Translations under genes and position numbers: made by a program
Shown here: in pieces, positions 49,817 to 58,123 of the stretch
Numbering within the stretch: the first letter of the stretch is position 1
Layout: each line of letters opens with the position of its first letter
DNA from: CAWDPQ01 sp049642465
GTDB taxonomy: Bacteria; Acidobacteriota; Vicinamibacteria; Vicinamibacterales; 2-12-FULL-66-21
Direction: 5' to 3'
Length of the DNA: 64,000 nucleotides
Assembly (NCBI GenBank): GCA_049642465.1
Contig: JBAROV010000100.1
Span: forward strand, 1 to 64,000
The notes under the pieces: model-generated
Database searches by the model: none
What the model was told of the DNA's origin: nothing
Seen by the model: the letters and a program-made list of their open reading frames with translations, nothing else

Positions 49817-51004
49817 GTGCGTATCCTGTATTTCGCCGACATCCGCTTTCCCCTCGAGCGCGCTAACGGGATCCAGACCATGGAGACGTGTTATGCGCTG
49901 GGCGAGCGTGGACACGAGGTGCAATTGATCGTGCGCCCTGATACGCAGTCGCCGCCTCGCGATCCGTTTGCGTACTATGGCCTCCCGCCCAGCAATCGCG
50001 TCACAATTGAACGCGCGCCCGTGTTCGGTCCGCATGTCGCACGGCGCGTCGGCTACTTGTCTTTCGCGCTCGGCCGGTCGCTGGGAAAAGCCCGAGTGGA
50101 CATATTGATGACCCGGGACCTCGGCACGGCCTCGATGCTGACCGCGGTACCTTTATCGATGCGAGCACCGTTGGTGTACGAGTCGCACGGATATGCTCCA
50201 GACGTCGCGGCGGCACTCCCACAGATGTTGACGGGCGCGCGAGCGCCTGGCAGGGGGCGTGTGAAGCGGCTGGCGAAGCGCGAAGCGGCGGTGTGGCGGA
50301 GCGCGGAGGGTTACGTCACCATCACCACCGGTCTGCGACACACGCTCGAAGCCAGGTTCGGGGTGCGTCCCCGGATTGCAGTCGTTCCGGACGGTGTTCG
50401 TCTCCCGCCCGCCCGGCGATTCGAGTTTCCTTCAGCCGCCACTGAAACCATCGTCGGCTATGCCGGTCACCTGTATCCATGGAAGGGAGTGGACGTTCTG
50501 CTGGAAGCTCTGGCCAGCACCAGAGGCATCTCGGCGCTGATCATCGGCGGCCACGACGCAGAAGGCGATCGGGCGCGGCTCGAGTTGCTGGCTGCACGGC
50601 TCGGGGTGACCGAGCGGGTCACGTTCACGGGACACGTCGAACCGTCCAGGGTTCCTGGTCTGCTGCAACGCGCGACGATCCTCGCTTTACCGAATCCCGT
50701 GTCCGCCGCTTCAACCTACTTCACTTCGCCGCTCAAACTCTTCGAGTACATGGCTGCCGGGCGTGCGATCGTTGCCTCGGATCTCCCCGCCATCCGCGAA
50801 GTGCTCCAGCATGAGAGAAACGCCTTGCTCGTCCTGCCAGGAGATCCCACGGCGATGGCTCGGACGATTGAGCGATTGGCCGCCGACCGCGATCTGGCAA
50901 AGCGGCTCGCCCAGCAGGCGTTCAACGACGTCGCCGACTACAGCTGGGAACGTCGAGCGGCGCGGCTCGATACCCTCCTGGACGAGGTTCGCGCCGGGCG
51001 ATGA
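49817..51004 (+). CDS. Glycosyltransferase family 4
   Basis: 395 residues, GT-B fold. N-terminal MRILYFADIRFPLERANGIQ, donor-binding half with GYAGHLYPWKGVDVLLEAL (~215), VTFTGHVEPSRVPGLLQRA and the Glu-containing nucleotide-sugar motif SPLKLFEYMAAGRAIVASDL (~305-325). Cytoplasmic face, transfers a sugar from a nucleotide donor to a growing lipid-linked glycan. GTG start 13 nt after the previous gene. Overlaps the methyltransferase as ATGA. Confidence 0.9.
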   Translation: MRILYFADIRFPLERANGIQTMETCYALGERGHEVQLIVRPDTQSPPRDPFAYYGLPPSNRVTIERAPVFGPHVARRVGYLSFALGRSLGKARVDILMTRDLGTASMLTAVPLSMRAPLVYESHGYAPDVAAALPQMLTGARAPGRGRVKRLAKREAAVWRSAEGYVTITTGLRHTLEARFGVRPRIAVVPDGVRLPPARRFEFPSAATETIVGYAGHLYPWKGVDVLLEALASTRGISALIIGGHDAEGDRARLELLAARLGVTERVTFTGHVEPSRVPGLLQRATILALPNPVSAASTYFTSPLKLFEYMAAGRAIVASDLPAIREVLQHERNALLVLPGDPTAMARTIERLAADRDLAKRLAQQAFNDVADYSWERRAARLDTLLDEVRAGR

Positions 51005-52080
51005 TTTCAGAATGGTTGCTGTCAACCGCACGCTGTCCAGAATGTCGTTCGACCCTGGATGTCCGGGGTGGACGAGCGGCGGGCGCCACCCTCAAGTGCC
51101 TGGGTTGTGCCGTCGAATACCCGCAGGCCTCTGCTGACTTCCTCGACTTGCGTCCACGGGAACGATTTCACGAGCAGACGAAGTATCTCGAGGAGTCGCT
51201 GCACGCCGACGCCCGGCACGAGCGCGTGTCGCCGCCGCTGCTCGGTTCGAAGATCCGTAACGATATGCTCCGAGAGTTCCTCGATCCTTCCGCGGCCGAT
51301 CGGGTCGTCGATCTCGGATGCGGCAGCGGGCGCGCCCTGATATGGAACCGGGACTGGGGCGCACGGGCGGTTGGGATCGACATCGCGCCGTTTTTTTCCG
51401 AGGATGCGCGACGGGAAGTGGATCTGCTCCTTGGCGACCTGCGACGGCTGCCATTTGCAGACGAGGCCTTTACCCGCGCCTACTCGCTGGACGTCCTGGA
51501 GCACCTGTCACCCGAGGCGTTGCGCGGCATGCTCACCGAGGCCAATCGGGTACTCGAACGCGGCGGCAGACTGTTCGTCTACACCCACGTTCGAAAAAAC
51601 GCGAAGATTGCGGTGGGACTCCGTTGGATTAATGCAATGGCCCGAACGCTCGAACGCGCCGGCCTCATCGACATGCGGCAGGAGCGCCTGAGAAAATCGG
51701 ATCATCTGAATCCACTGCGCGACATCCCCGAACTCGAGACGGTTGTCGCGGACGCCGGTTTCCGGATCGCGCGCATCACCTACTACACCCCGATCGTGGG
51801 CGGCTTTGTCGAGAACCTCCTGATGAGGATGGCGGAACGAGCGATGACGCGGCGCGCCGCCCGGCGGCTTGGCACGAATCAGGATGATGGCGAGTCCATG
51901 CGAGCGGCACGACAAGCGGCCCGGCAGCGGATCCAGCGGAGAGGGCCAACCTATGCCGCCCTGGGCGTTCTGTCGTACATCATGAAACTCGACGTGCTGC
52001 TCTTCGGGCGCATCAAGTCCGGTCCATTCTTCGCGCTGCTCGAGAAAACGAGGTCGGTCGGAGCGCCGGTGCGGACATGA
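51001..52080 (+). CDS. SAM-dependent methyltransferase with N-terminal zinc ribbon
   Basis: 359 residues. The N-terminus has a Trm112-like CPEC...CLGC zinc ribbon (12-37) followed by a class I methyltransferase with motif I VVDLGCGSGRALIW (~100) and acidic motif II VGIDIAP, plus LDVLEHLSPEALRGML. The C-terminal ~100 residues are basic with a hydrophobic stretch. Placed between two GT4 genes and overlapping both by ATGA, it most likely methylates a sugar or a glycan terminus, or a lipid carrier. The zinc ribbon fusion is common in glycan-cluster methyltransferases. Confidence 0.85.
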   Translation: MISEWLLSTARCPECRSTLDVRGGRAAGATLKCLGCAVEYPQASADFLDLRPRERFHEQTKYLEESLHADARHERVSPPLLGSKIRNDMLREFLDPSAADRVVDLGCGSGRALIWNRDWGARAVGIDIAPFFSEDARREVDLLLGDLRRLPFADEAFTRAYSLDVLEHLSPEALRGMLTEANRVLERGGRLFVYTHVRKNAKIAVGLRWINAMARTLERAGLIDMRQERLRKSDHLNPLRDIPELETVVADAGFRIARITYYTPIVGGFVENLLMRMAERAMTRRAARRLGTNQDDGESMRAARQAARQRIQRRGPTYAALGVLSYIMKLDVLLFGRIKSGPFFALLEKTRSVGAPVRT

Positions 52081-53282
52081 GGATCCTCTACGCGGCCATC
52101 GATCAGATGGTGCCGGGAACCGTTGGGGGATCCACGCATGTCGCCGCCGTCGCCGAAGGACTTGCCGCCCTCGGCCACGACGTTCACGTCCTGGCCAGCC
52201 CCGGATCCGCTCCGTTTCCGGCATTCCCGCGAGTCGAGTGGACGGCGATGTCGCCGCCGCTCGGGGCAAAAACGCTCCGTTGGCTGCGACGAACTGCCGT
52301 GACCCGTATCGCCCAGACGTTCAAGCCGGACGTGGTCATCGAGCGGTACTACAACTTCGGTGGCGAGGCGATCACAGCCGGCCGTGACCTTGGCGCGACG
52401 ACTGTCCTTGAAGTGAATGCCCCGGTTGTCGATTATCCCCACTCGAAGAAAGCGCTCCTCGACAAGCTTCTGCTCGTCGAACCGATGCGGCGCTGGCGAG
52501 AATCGTTGTGCTCGAGCGCCGACCTCATCGTGACGCCGAGCGCGAACATCCTGCCGAGTGGCACCCCGCGATCGAAGGTGTTGGAACTCGAATGGGGCGC
52601 AGATACCACGCGCTTTCATCCCGGCGCCGAAGGTGTCGCGCCCTTCGAGCGGCGCGCGCCGACGGTTGTCGTGTTTGCCGGAGCCTTCCGCCGCTGGCAC
52701 GGCGCCATCGATCTCGTCAGGGCGATGCGAGAGCTGGAGGCACGCGGTCGCCGGGACATCGCAGCGGTGTTGATTGGGGACGGCCCGGAGCGGCCCGTCG
52801 TGGACGCTGCCGCCCAGACGCTGCAAACGGTCGACTGTATCGGGCCCATTCCGAACGCGGATATGCCGGCGGCGCTCGCCGCGGCTGACATCGGCGTGGC
52901 GCCCTTCGACATCAGCGCCCATCGCCCGTTGTCACTGGGGTTCTACTGGTCCCCGTTGAAGATCTTCGAGTATATGGCCGCGGGACTTCCGGTTGTCGCG
53001 CCGATCGTCGATCGCATCCCACGGCTCGTCTCCCATGAGCGGGAGGGGATCCTCTACAATCCGCGCACTCCGGGATCCCTTGCTGATGCGCTCGAACGGC
53101 TCAGCGATCGATCCTTGAGACAGCGAATGAGCGCGGCCGCGCGCGAACGTGCGGTGCGAGACTTCAGCTGGTCCGGCCATTGCCAGGCGCTCGCCGCCGC
53201 TTTCACCGCGGCCGCGCAGCGTCGGACCGAGGTCGCACGCTCAGCCACGCTGGAAACCCGGGCGCCTCACACCGGACCGTGA
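52077..53282 (+). CDS. Glycosyltransferase family 4
   Basis: 401 residues, GT-B fold. It starts MRILYAAIDQMVPGTVGGST, with a Gly-rich loop for the acceptor half. The donor half has VVFAGAFRRWHGAIDLVRAM (~200) and YWSPLKIFEYMAAGLPVVAP (~300), the same E-x-M-A-A-G pattern as the gene at 49817, to which it is probably related. ATGA overlap upstream and GTGA overlap downstream show tight translational coupling in the glycan operon. Confidence 0.9.
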   Translation: MRILYAAIDQMVPGTVGGSTHVAAVAEGLAALGHDVHVLASPGSAPFPAFPRVEWTAMSPPLGAKTLRWLRRTAVTRIAQTFKPDVVIERYYNFGGEAITAGRDLGATTVLEVNAPVVDYPHSKKALLDKLLLVEPMRRWRESLCSSADLIVTPSANILPSGTPRSKVLELEWGADTTRFHPGAEGVAPFERRAPTVVVFAGAFRRWHGAIDLVRAMRELEARGRRDIAAVLIGDGPERPVVDAAAQTLQTVDCIGPIPNADMPAALAAADIGVAPFDISAHRPLSLGFYWSPLKIFEYMAAGLPVVAPIVDRIPRLVSHEREGILYNPRTPGSLADALERLSDRSLRQRMSAAARERAVRDFSWSGHCQALAAAFTAAAQRRTEVARSATLETRAPHTGP

Positions 53283-54541
53283 GAATCCTGCTGGCCACCG
53301 ATTCGTTTCCGCCTGGCTGCGGCGGCAGCGGGTGGAGCACGTTCGAATTGGCGCGGGGCCTGCGCGGGCTCGGCCACGAAATCCTGCTCGTGCAACCGAT
53401 CGCGGGACGTGCCGAGGGGCTTCGCGACCGGACATACGACAATTTCAACATCATCGAGTTCGGCGCTCCGGCGCCACCTGTTCCGTTTCTCCGCAACTAC
53501 TACAAGAACGAGCGCCTCCACGCGCGGCTCACGACGTATCTCATCGACGTGATTGCCCGGCGGCACGTCGATGTTGTCCATGGACAGCATGTGCTGACGT
53601 GTCTCCCGTCAATTGCCGCGGCGCGGCGAGCAGGCATCCCATCGGTGTGCACGGTGCGCGATTACTGGCCGGTTTGCTACTGGAGCGACCTGATGCACAC
53701 ACGCGAAGATGACGCGCTCTGTCCCGGCTGTTCGGCGTCGATGATGACCCACTGTATTCGTCCCCGCGCGGGCGCGGCATGGCCCCTCGTCTTGCCGATG
53801 ATTCCGTACATGCGCAGCAATCTTGCGCGAAAGCAGACGGGGCTCGCGGCTGCGGACGCGGTGATTGCCGTCAGCACCGCCATCGCAGCCGACCTGCGCT
53901 CGCGCGCACCGGAGTTGGCGGCCACACGAATGGTCGTGATTCCCAACCCCGTGGACGTTTCACGGCTGCGGGCGCAGGCCGCAGCGACCACCAGGCCGCT
54001 CGCAGGGCCTTACGCGCTGTATCTTGGCAAAATCGCACGAAATAAAGGGACCGATCATCTGCTTCGCGTCGCGCGTGGCGCGGGACTGGAGTGGCCGCTC
54101 GTGATCGCCGGGGACGGCCCGGACCGCGCCGCGCTGGAGGCCGAAGCTGCGCGGCTCGGCGGCGATGTGCGATTCACCGGCTGGCTCCAGTCGAACGAAG
54201 CGCTGCGATGGCTCGCGCACGCCGACATCCTGATCTTTCCCTCCCGAGGTCCGGAATCGCTCAGCCGTGTGCTGCTCGAAGCGAGTGCCTTGGGCATTGC
54301 CATCGCCGCCATGCGGACGGGAGGCACAGCGGACATCATCGAGGACGAGCGAACCGGTTTGCTTTCCGCGACCGCGGACGAGCTCACCGCGGACGTCCAC
54401 CGATTGATTGTCGATGCCAATCTGCGCACGCGGCTTGGCAGCGCGGCGCAGCAGCGCGCGGCGGACCGCTTCGAGGCGCGCAACGTCGTGGCACGGGTTG
54501 AGGAGCTTTACCAGAGCCTCGTTGCGGAGCCCGTGGGTTGA
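53279..54541 (+). CDS. Glycosyltransferase family 4
   Basis: 420 residues from a GTG at 53279 (VRILLATDSFPPGCGGSGWS), which overlaps the previous TGA; an ATG at 53180 in the same frame lies inside the upstream gene and adds unrelated residues. Donor-binding part: YALYLGKIARNKGTDHLLRV (~255) and the Glu motif FPSRGPESLSRVLLEASALG (~335-355). A cysteine cluster (LCPGCSASMMTHC, ~140) is unusual for GT4 and might bind metal. Confidence 0.9.
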   Translation: MRILLATDSFPPGCGGSGWSTFELARGLRGLGHEILLVQPIAGRAEGLRDRTYDNFNIIEFGAPAPPVPFLRNYYKNERLHARLTTYLIDVIARRHVDVVHGQHVLTCLPSIAAARRAGIPSVCTVRDYWPVCYWSDLMHTREDDALCPGCSASMMTHCIRPRAGAAWPLVLPMIPYMRSNLARKQTGLAAADAVIAVSTAIAADLRSRAPELAATRMVVIPNPVDVSRLRAQAAATTRPLAGPYALYLGKIARNKGTDHLLRVARGAGLEWPLVIAGDGPDRAALEAEAARLGGDVRFTGWLQSNEALRWLAHADILIFPSRGPESLSRVLLEASALGIAIAAMRTGGTADIIEDERTGLLSATADELTADVHRLIVDANLRTRLGSAAQQRAADRFEARNVVARVEELYQSLVAEPVG

Positions 54542-54546
54542 CGCCG

Positions 54547-55788
54547 ATGCGCATTGCGATCGTGGCTCGTGCCGTGTATCCGTTTCATGGCGTCGGCGGG
54601 CTGGAGCGGTCCGTCTACGACCTCTCGAGGCACCTCGCTCGCGATGGCATGCAGGTCACCCTGATCACCCGCAATCCTTCGCCGGCACACTCCGCCGAGT
54701 CCATTCATCCGGATGTCCGAACGGTGTTTGTGCCATACCGCACGTTTCCGCTGGCGAACCGACCCGGCACGACCGTGCTCGATCGCAGCACCGCGTATCC
54801 GCTCTTCGGTCTGCGCGCCGGGAGAGTGGCGTTGGACCTCGTTCGCGCAAACGTAGTCGATCTCGTTCACGGCTTCGGCGCGAGCGTACTGGGGTACGCG
54901 CGGCACAGACGGTCGGCGACGGCGCCGCTCGTCCTGAATCCGCAAGGGCTCGAGGAATTCGGCGCGACCGACCCTGCGCGTGCCCGATTGAAACGCGCGT
55001 TCTATCTTCCGTTGCGTAAAGCCGTCCGCTCGTGCGCTCGAGCGGCCGATCGGGTCATCGCCACCGATCGGGCGCTGGTGCCGGTCGTCCGGCAGCACCT
55101 GAACCTGCCGATGGAGCGGATTTGTCTCATCCCCAACGGGATCGACCTCGAGGCTATCGACCGCATCGCCAATCGAGAAGAGGGGTGCCGCGTCAGGACG
55201 GAAGCGGGCATCGGCCCGGACGAACAGGTACTGTTGAGTGTCGGGCGTCTTGAACACAACAAGGGATTTCATGTGCTGGCCGACGCGCTGGCCGCGCTTC
55301 GCGCGCACGGCAGTTCTGACGCCGCAGAGAACTGGAAGTGGGTCCTCGTCGGTGAAGGACCCTATCGTTCGCGGATCGAAGCAGGCATCCGCCAGGCGAA
55401 GCTCCAGGATCGCGTCGTGATGACCGGCCGGGTGGACGAAGCGTCACTTCACGCGTGGTACGAGGCCGCCACGCTATTCGTCCACCCGACTTTGTACGAG
55501 GGCAGTTCGCTCGTCACGCTCGAGGTCATGGCGCATCGCCGGGCTGTCATCGCGAGCGACGCGGGCGGCCTGCCCGACAAAGTCAGGCCGGGCGTCAACG
55601 GATGGCTGGTGCCTCCGGGCCGTCCCGATGCGCTCGCTGCGGCAATCAGCGGCGCGCTCGCATCGCCATCGGCGCTGGCCGTCATGGGACAGGCGAGCCG
55701 AGGCATCGTCGAGAACGAGTTTGCGTGGCCGATCCTGGCGCGGAGGCACCGCGATCTGTACCGCGAACTGCTCGAGGCCACACCGTGA
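54547..55788 (+). CDS. Glycosyltransferase family 4
   Basis: 413 residues. It begins MRIAIVARAVYPFHGVGGLE, the donor half has LLSVGRLEHNKGFHVLADAL (~228) and the Glu motif HPTLYEGSSLVTLEVMAHRR (~315-335). The start could also be a TTG at 54538 overlapping the previous stop (TTGA); I use the ATG at 54547, 5 nt past the stop. The fourth GT4 gene of the cluster. Confidence 0.9.
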   Translation: MRIAIVARAVYPFHGVGGLERSVYDLSRHLARDGMQVTLITRNPSPAHSAESIHPDVRTVFVPYRTFPLANRPGTTVLDRSTAYPLFGLRAGRVALDLVRANVVDLVHGFGASVLGYARHRRSATAPLVLNPQGLEEFGATDPARARLKRAFYLPLRKAVRSCARAADRVIATDRALVPVVRQHLNLPMERICLIPNGIDLEAIDRIANREEGCRVRTEAGIGPDEQVLLSVGRLEHNKGFHVLADALAALRAHGSSDAAENWKWVLVGEGPYRSRIEAGIRQAKLQDRVVMTGRVDEASLHAWYEAATLFVHPTLYEGSSLVTLEVMAHRRAVIASDAGGLPDKVRPGVNGWLVPPGRPDALAAAISGALASPSALAVMGQASRGIVENEFAWPILARRHRDLYRELLEATP

Positions 55789-55933
55789 AGGCGCGCTCGG
55801 GGCCCGCCGGAAGTGTGGTTGGAGTACCGGCTGCTGGCTTGCGCGGCTGCGCTTGCTTGCCATACGCTACACGCCCATCACCTCCGTGCACGAGCGACTT
55901 CCAACCCGCCAGCGGCACTCGACAGGAGTCTCG

Positions 55934-57463
55934 GTGACCGACCGTGAGTGGCGCGAAGGGAGCGACACGCGTCGCGCGACGCTGACCCTCGCGATCATCG
56001 TGGTCGCCGCGGCCCTCCTGCGATTCTGGGCGCTCGATGCGGGCATCCCCGGCTCACTCGGCATAGACGAGCCACAAGTCATGATGCGATCCGTGCAGAT
56101 GATGCGCTCTGGTTCGCTCAATCCGCACGGGTTCTTCGACTATCCGGGCCTGTATCTGTATATGCAGCTCTTTGTCGCCTGCGTCCGTTTTCTCGTCGGC
56201 GCGATCGGCGGCGAGTGGACGGCGTTGAACGAGGCGCAGCCAGAGGATTTCTATCTGTGGGGACGGGCGGTCACGGCGGTGCTCGGCACGCTGACGGTGC
56301 TGCTCGTCTACCGCGTCGGCCTTCGCTGGGGAACTCGATACGCGCTCCTCGCATCGGCACTGATGGCGGTGATGCCGCTGCACGTCCGCGAATCGCACTA
56401 CGTGCTCACCGACGTCCCGCTGACCTTTTTTGTAACGCTCGCCCTCGTGTGCGCGTTCGATGCGCACGAGCGGCCGACGCTGGCGAACTTCGCCAGGGCG
56501 GGCGCGGCTGTCGGCCTCGCGGCGGCGACGAAATATCCGGGCGGTCTCTCGATCCTGCTGCCGCTCTTCGTCGCCTGGATGACACCGGGCGTCCGGCCGT
56601 CGCGTGCGGCCGCCGCGTTGATCGCGTGCGGCTCGGCGCTGGGCGTCTTTCTCCTCGCAGCCCCTTACACCTGGCTCGATCTGCCGGGCTTCCTCAACGG
56701 CTTCGCTCGTCTGGCATCCGTGTACTCGGCTCCGTCGGAAGCCGTGTGGGTGACATACCTCAAGCACCTCCGGCTCAATCTGCACTGGCCCGCCATGTTG
56801 CTGATGGTCGCCGGCGTGGTGCTCGCGCTCGTTCGCGTCGTTCGCGGACCGAGCCGTCTCAGATGGGCGCTCGCCGTCGTGTTTCCGATCGTGTACTTCT
56901 GGTTCGTCTCCCGGCAGGGTCTCGTTTACGGCCGATATCTGCTGCCGATCGTCCCGTTCCTCTGCATACTGACAGCGGCGGCCGTCGTCTCCGGCGTGAG
57001 CCTGTTGCGCCGGTTCGCGATCCCGCGCGCTGCACGCACCGCGCTGATTGCGGTGTTGACAATCGCGGTACTTCTTCCCCCCACGGTGCACGCGATCGGC
57101 TTCAATCGCATGATCAACCGTCGCAATACAACGGAGCTGGCCTACAACTGGATCGTCACGAACATCCCAAAACACTCGACGCTGGTGATTGAAACCGGAG
57201 CCGTACGGCTGCCCGCGCCGTACAAGTCGAGAAACGTCCGCGAGCTGAGAGAGCGTGACGTTCCCAATTACCAGCAGGAGGGGGTCGAATATCTCGTGGC
57301 CTCGTCCGAGGCCTTCGGCGCCTACCTCGCAGCGCCGCAAAAGGCCCCGCGGGAGTACGCCGATTACATGAATATCTTCGGCAGGACGCAGGAACTCGTC
57401 CGCTTCGCTCCTTCCGATGTCCACCCGGGTCCGGAGCTGAGGATCCTCAAGATCCAGCCCTGA
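55934..57463 (+). CDS. GT39/ArnT-PMT-type membrane glycosyltransferase
   Basis: 509 residues, about eleven membrane helices. The catalytic acidic motif of the first periplasmic loop is GIDEPQVMMRSVQMMRSG (~40), followed by FDYPGLYLY; ESHYVLTDVPLTFFVTLALV (~158) and AAATKYPGGLSI are typical of the dolichyl/undecaprenyl-phosphate-mannose transferase class. The frame is open from 55628, but that part overlaps the GT4 gene; GTG at 55934 with AGGAG 8 nt upstream is preferred. The 145-bp gap before it is the only sizeable break in the cluster and shows no other feature. A periplasmic C-terminal domain (~405-509) follows the helices. Confidence 0.82.
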   Translation: MTDREWREGSDTRRATLTLAIIVVAAALLRFWALDAGIPGSLGIDEPQVMMRSVQMMRSGSLNPHGFFDYPGLYLYMQLFVACVRFLVGAIGGEWTALNEAQPEDFYLWGRAVTAVLGTLTVLLVYRVGLRWGTRYALLASALMAVMPLHVRESHYVLTDVPLTFFVTLALVCAFDAHERPTLANFARAGAAVGLAAATKYPGGLSILLPLFVAWMTPGVRPSRAAAALIACGSALGVFLLAAPYTWLDLPGFLNGFARLASVYSAPSEAVWVTYLKHLRLNLHWPAMLLMVAGVVLALVRVVRGPSRLRWALAVVFPIVYFWFVSRQGLVYGRYLLPIVPFLCILTAAAVVSGVSLLRRFAIPRAARTALIAVLTIAVLLPPTVHAIGFNRMINRRNTTELAYNWIVTNIPKHSTLVIETGAVRLPAPYKSRNVRELRERDVPNYQQEGVEYLVASSEAFGAYLAAPQKAPREYADYMNIFGRTQELVRFAPSDVHPGPELRILKIQP

Positions 57464-57472
57464 ATTGTTCTC

Positions 57473-58123
57473 TTACATTCGACCCGGCGGTGTTGTGCCG
57501 AAGTAGAGTTGCGCGATGTTGGCGCGACGTCTCAGGCCTGAGAGCCATTCGCGAACCAGCGAGGCTCGACGCTCGCTGACGAACCTGTTCCGAACCTGCT
57601 CACGAACCTCCGCGTACGGCGCGAGCACACCGCCCCGAATGTACTCGTCAGCATGCAGGCGATAGTACGCGGCCAACTCGTCGTCGCTTGGCTGGATCGT
57701 TGCCGTGAATCGTTGCTGCAAATAGCGTTCGATTCGCAGCTCGTCCCGGAGATATCGCCTGACGTCGTCTCGTGCCCATCCGACCTGGCCAAGCACGATT
57801 TCGAACGCCAGTGCATCGGGATAGGGCTTTAGAACAGTCTGCAGTTGCGCGTCGATTTCGGCGGTTGACGGTTCAGCAGGCGCGTAACGATCGACTTCGA
57901 TCAGCATCAATTGGCGATCGATCAACTTGTCCAACGCGACTGGGATAGGGTCGCTGTTCTGGGGCGCTGTCTCCAAGCTGAGACGGAGCACGGCGCGGAC
58001 ATCGGAGAGCGTAATCAACTGCCCTTCGACGACCGCCAGAATACGATCGATGATCTCCGCGCGAAGCGGAGAGGCGAGGAAGGCAATCAGGAAGAAAGCG
58101 AGGGTCGAAGGCGCTTTTCTCAA
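57473..58123 (-). CDS. SurA N-terminal-like periplasmic chaperone without PPIase domain
   Basis: 216 residues: signal peptide (TLAFFLIAFLASPLRA), then the SurA/Trigger-type helical chaperone module (DRILAVVEGQLITLSDVRAV, LDKLIDRQLMLIEVDRY and a C-terminal helix EVREQVRNRFVSERRASLV). No parvulin PPIase domain is inserted, about half the length of SurA. SurA hands unfolded porins to the BAM complex, and this gene sits directly behind an Omp85 gene with a TTGA overlap (start TTG, stop TGA). Last gene of the tamB-omp85 operon. Confidence 0.8.
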   Translation of the reverse strand: MRKAPSTLAFFLIAFLASPLRAEIIDRILAVVEGQLITLSDVRAVLRLSLETAPQNSDPIPVALDKLIDRQLMLIEVDRYAPAEPSTAEIDAQLQTVLKPYPDALAFEIVLGQVGWARDDVRRYLRDELRIERYLQQRFTATIQPSDDELAAYYRLHADEYIRGGVLAPYAEVREQVRNRFVSERRASLVREWLSGLRRRANIAQLYFGTTPPGRM

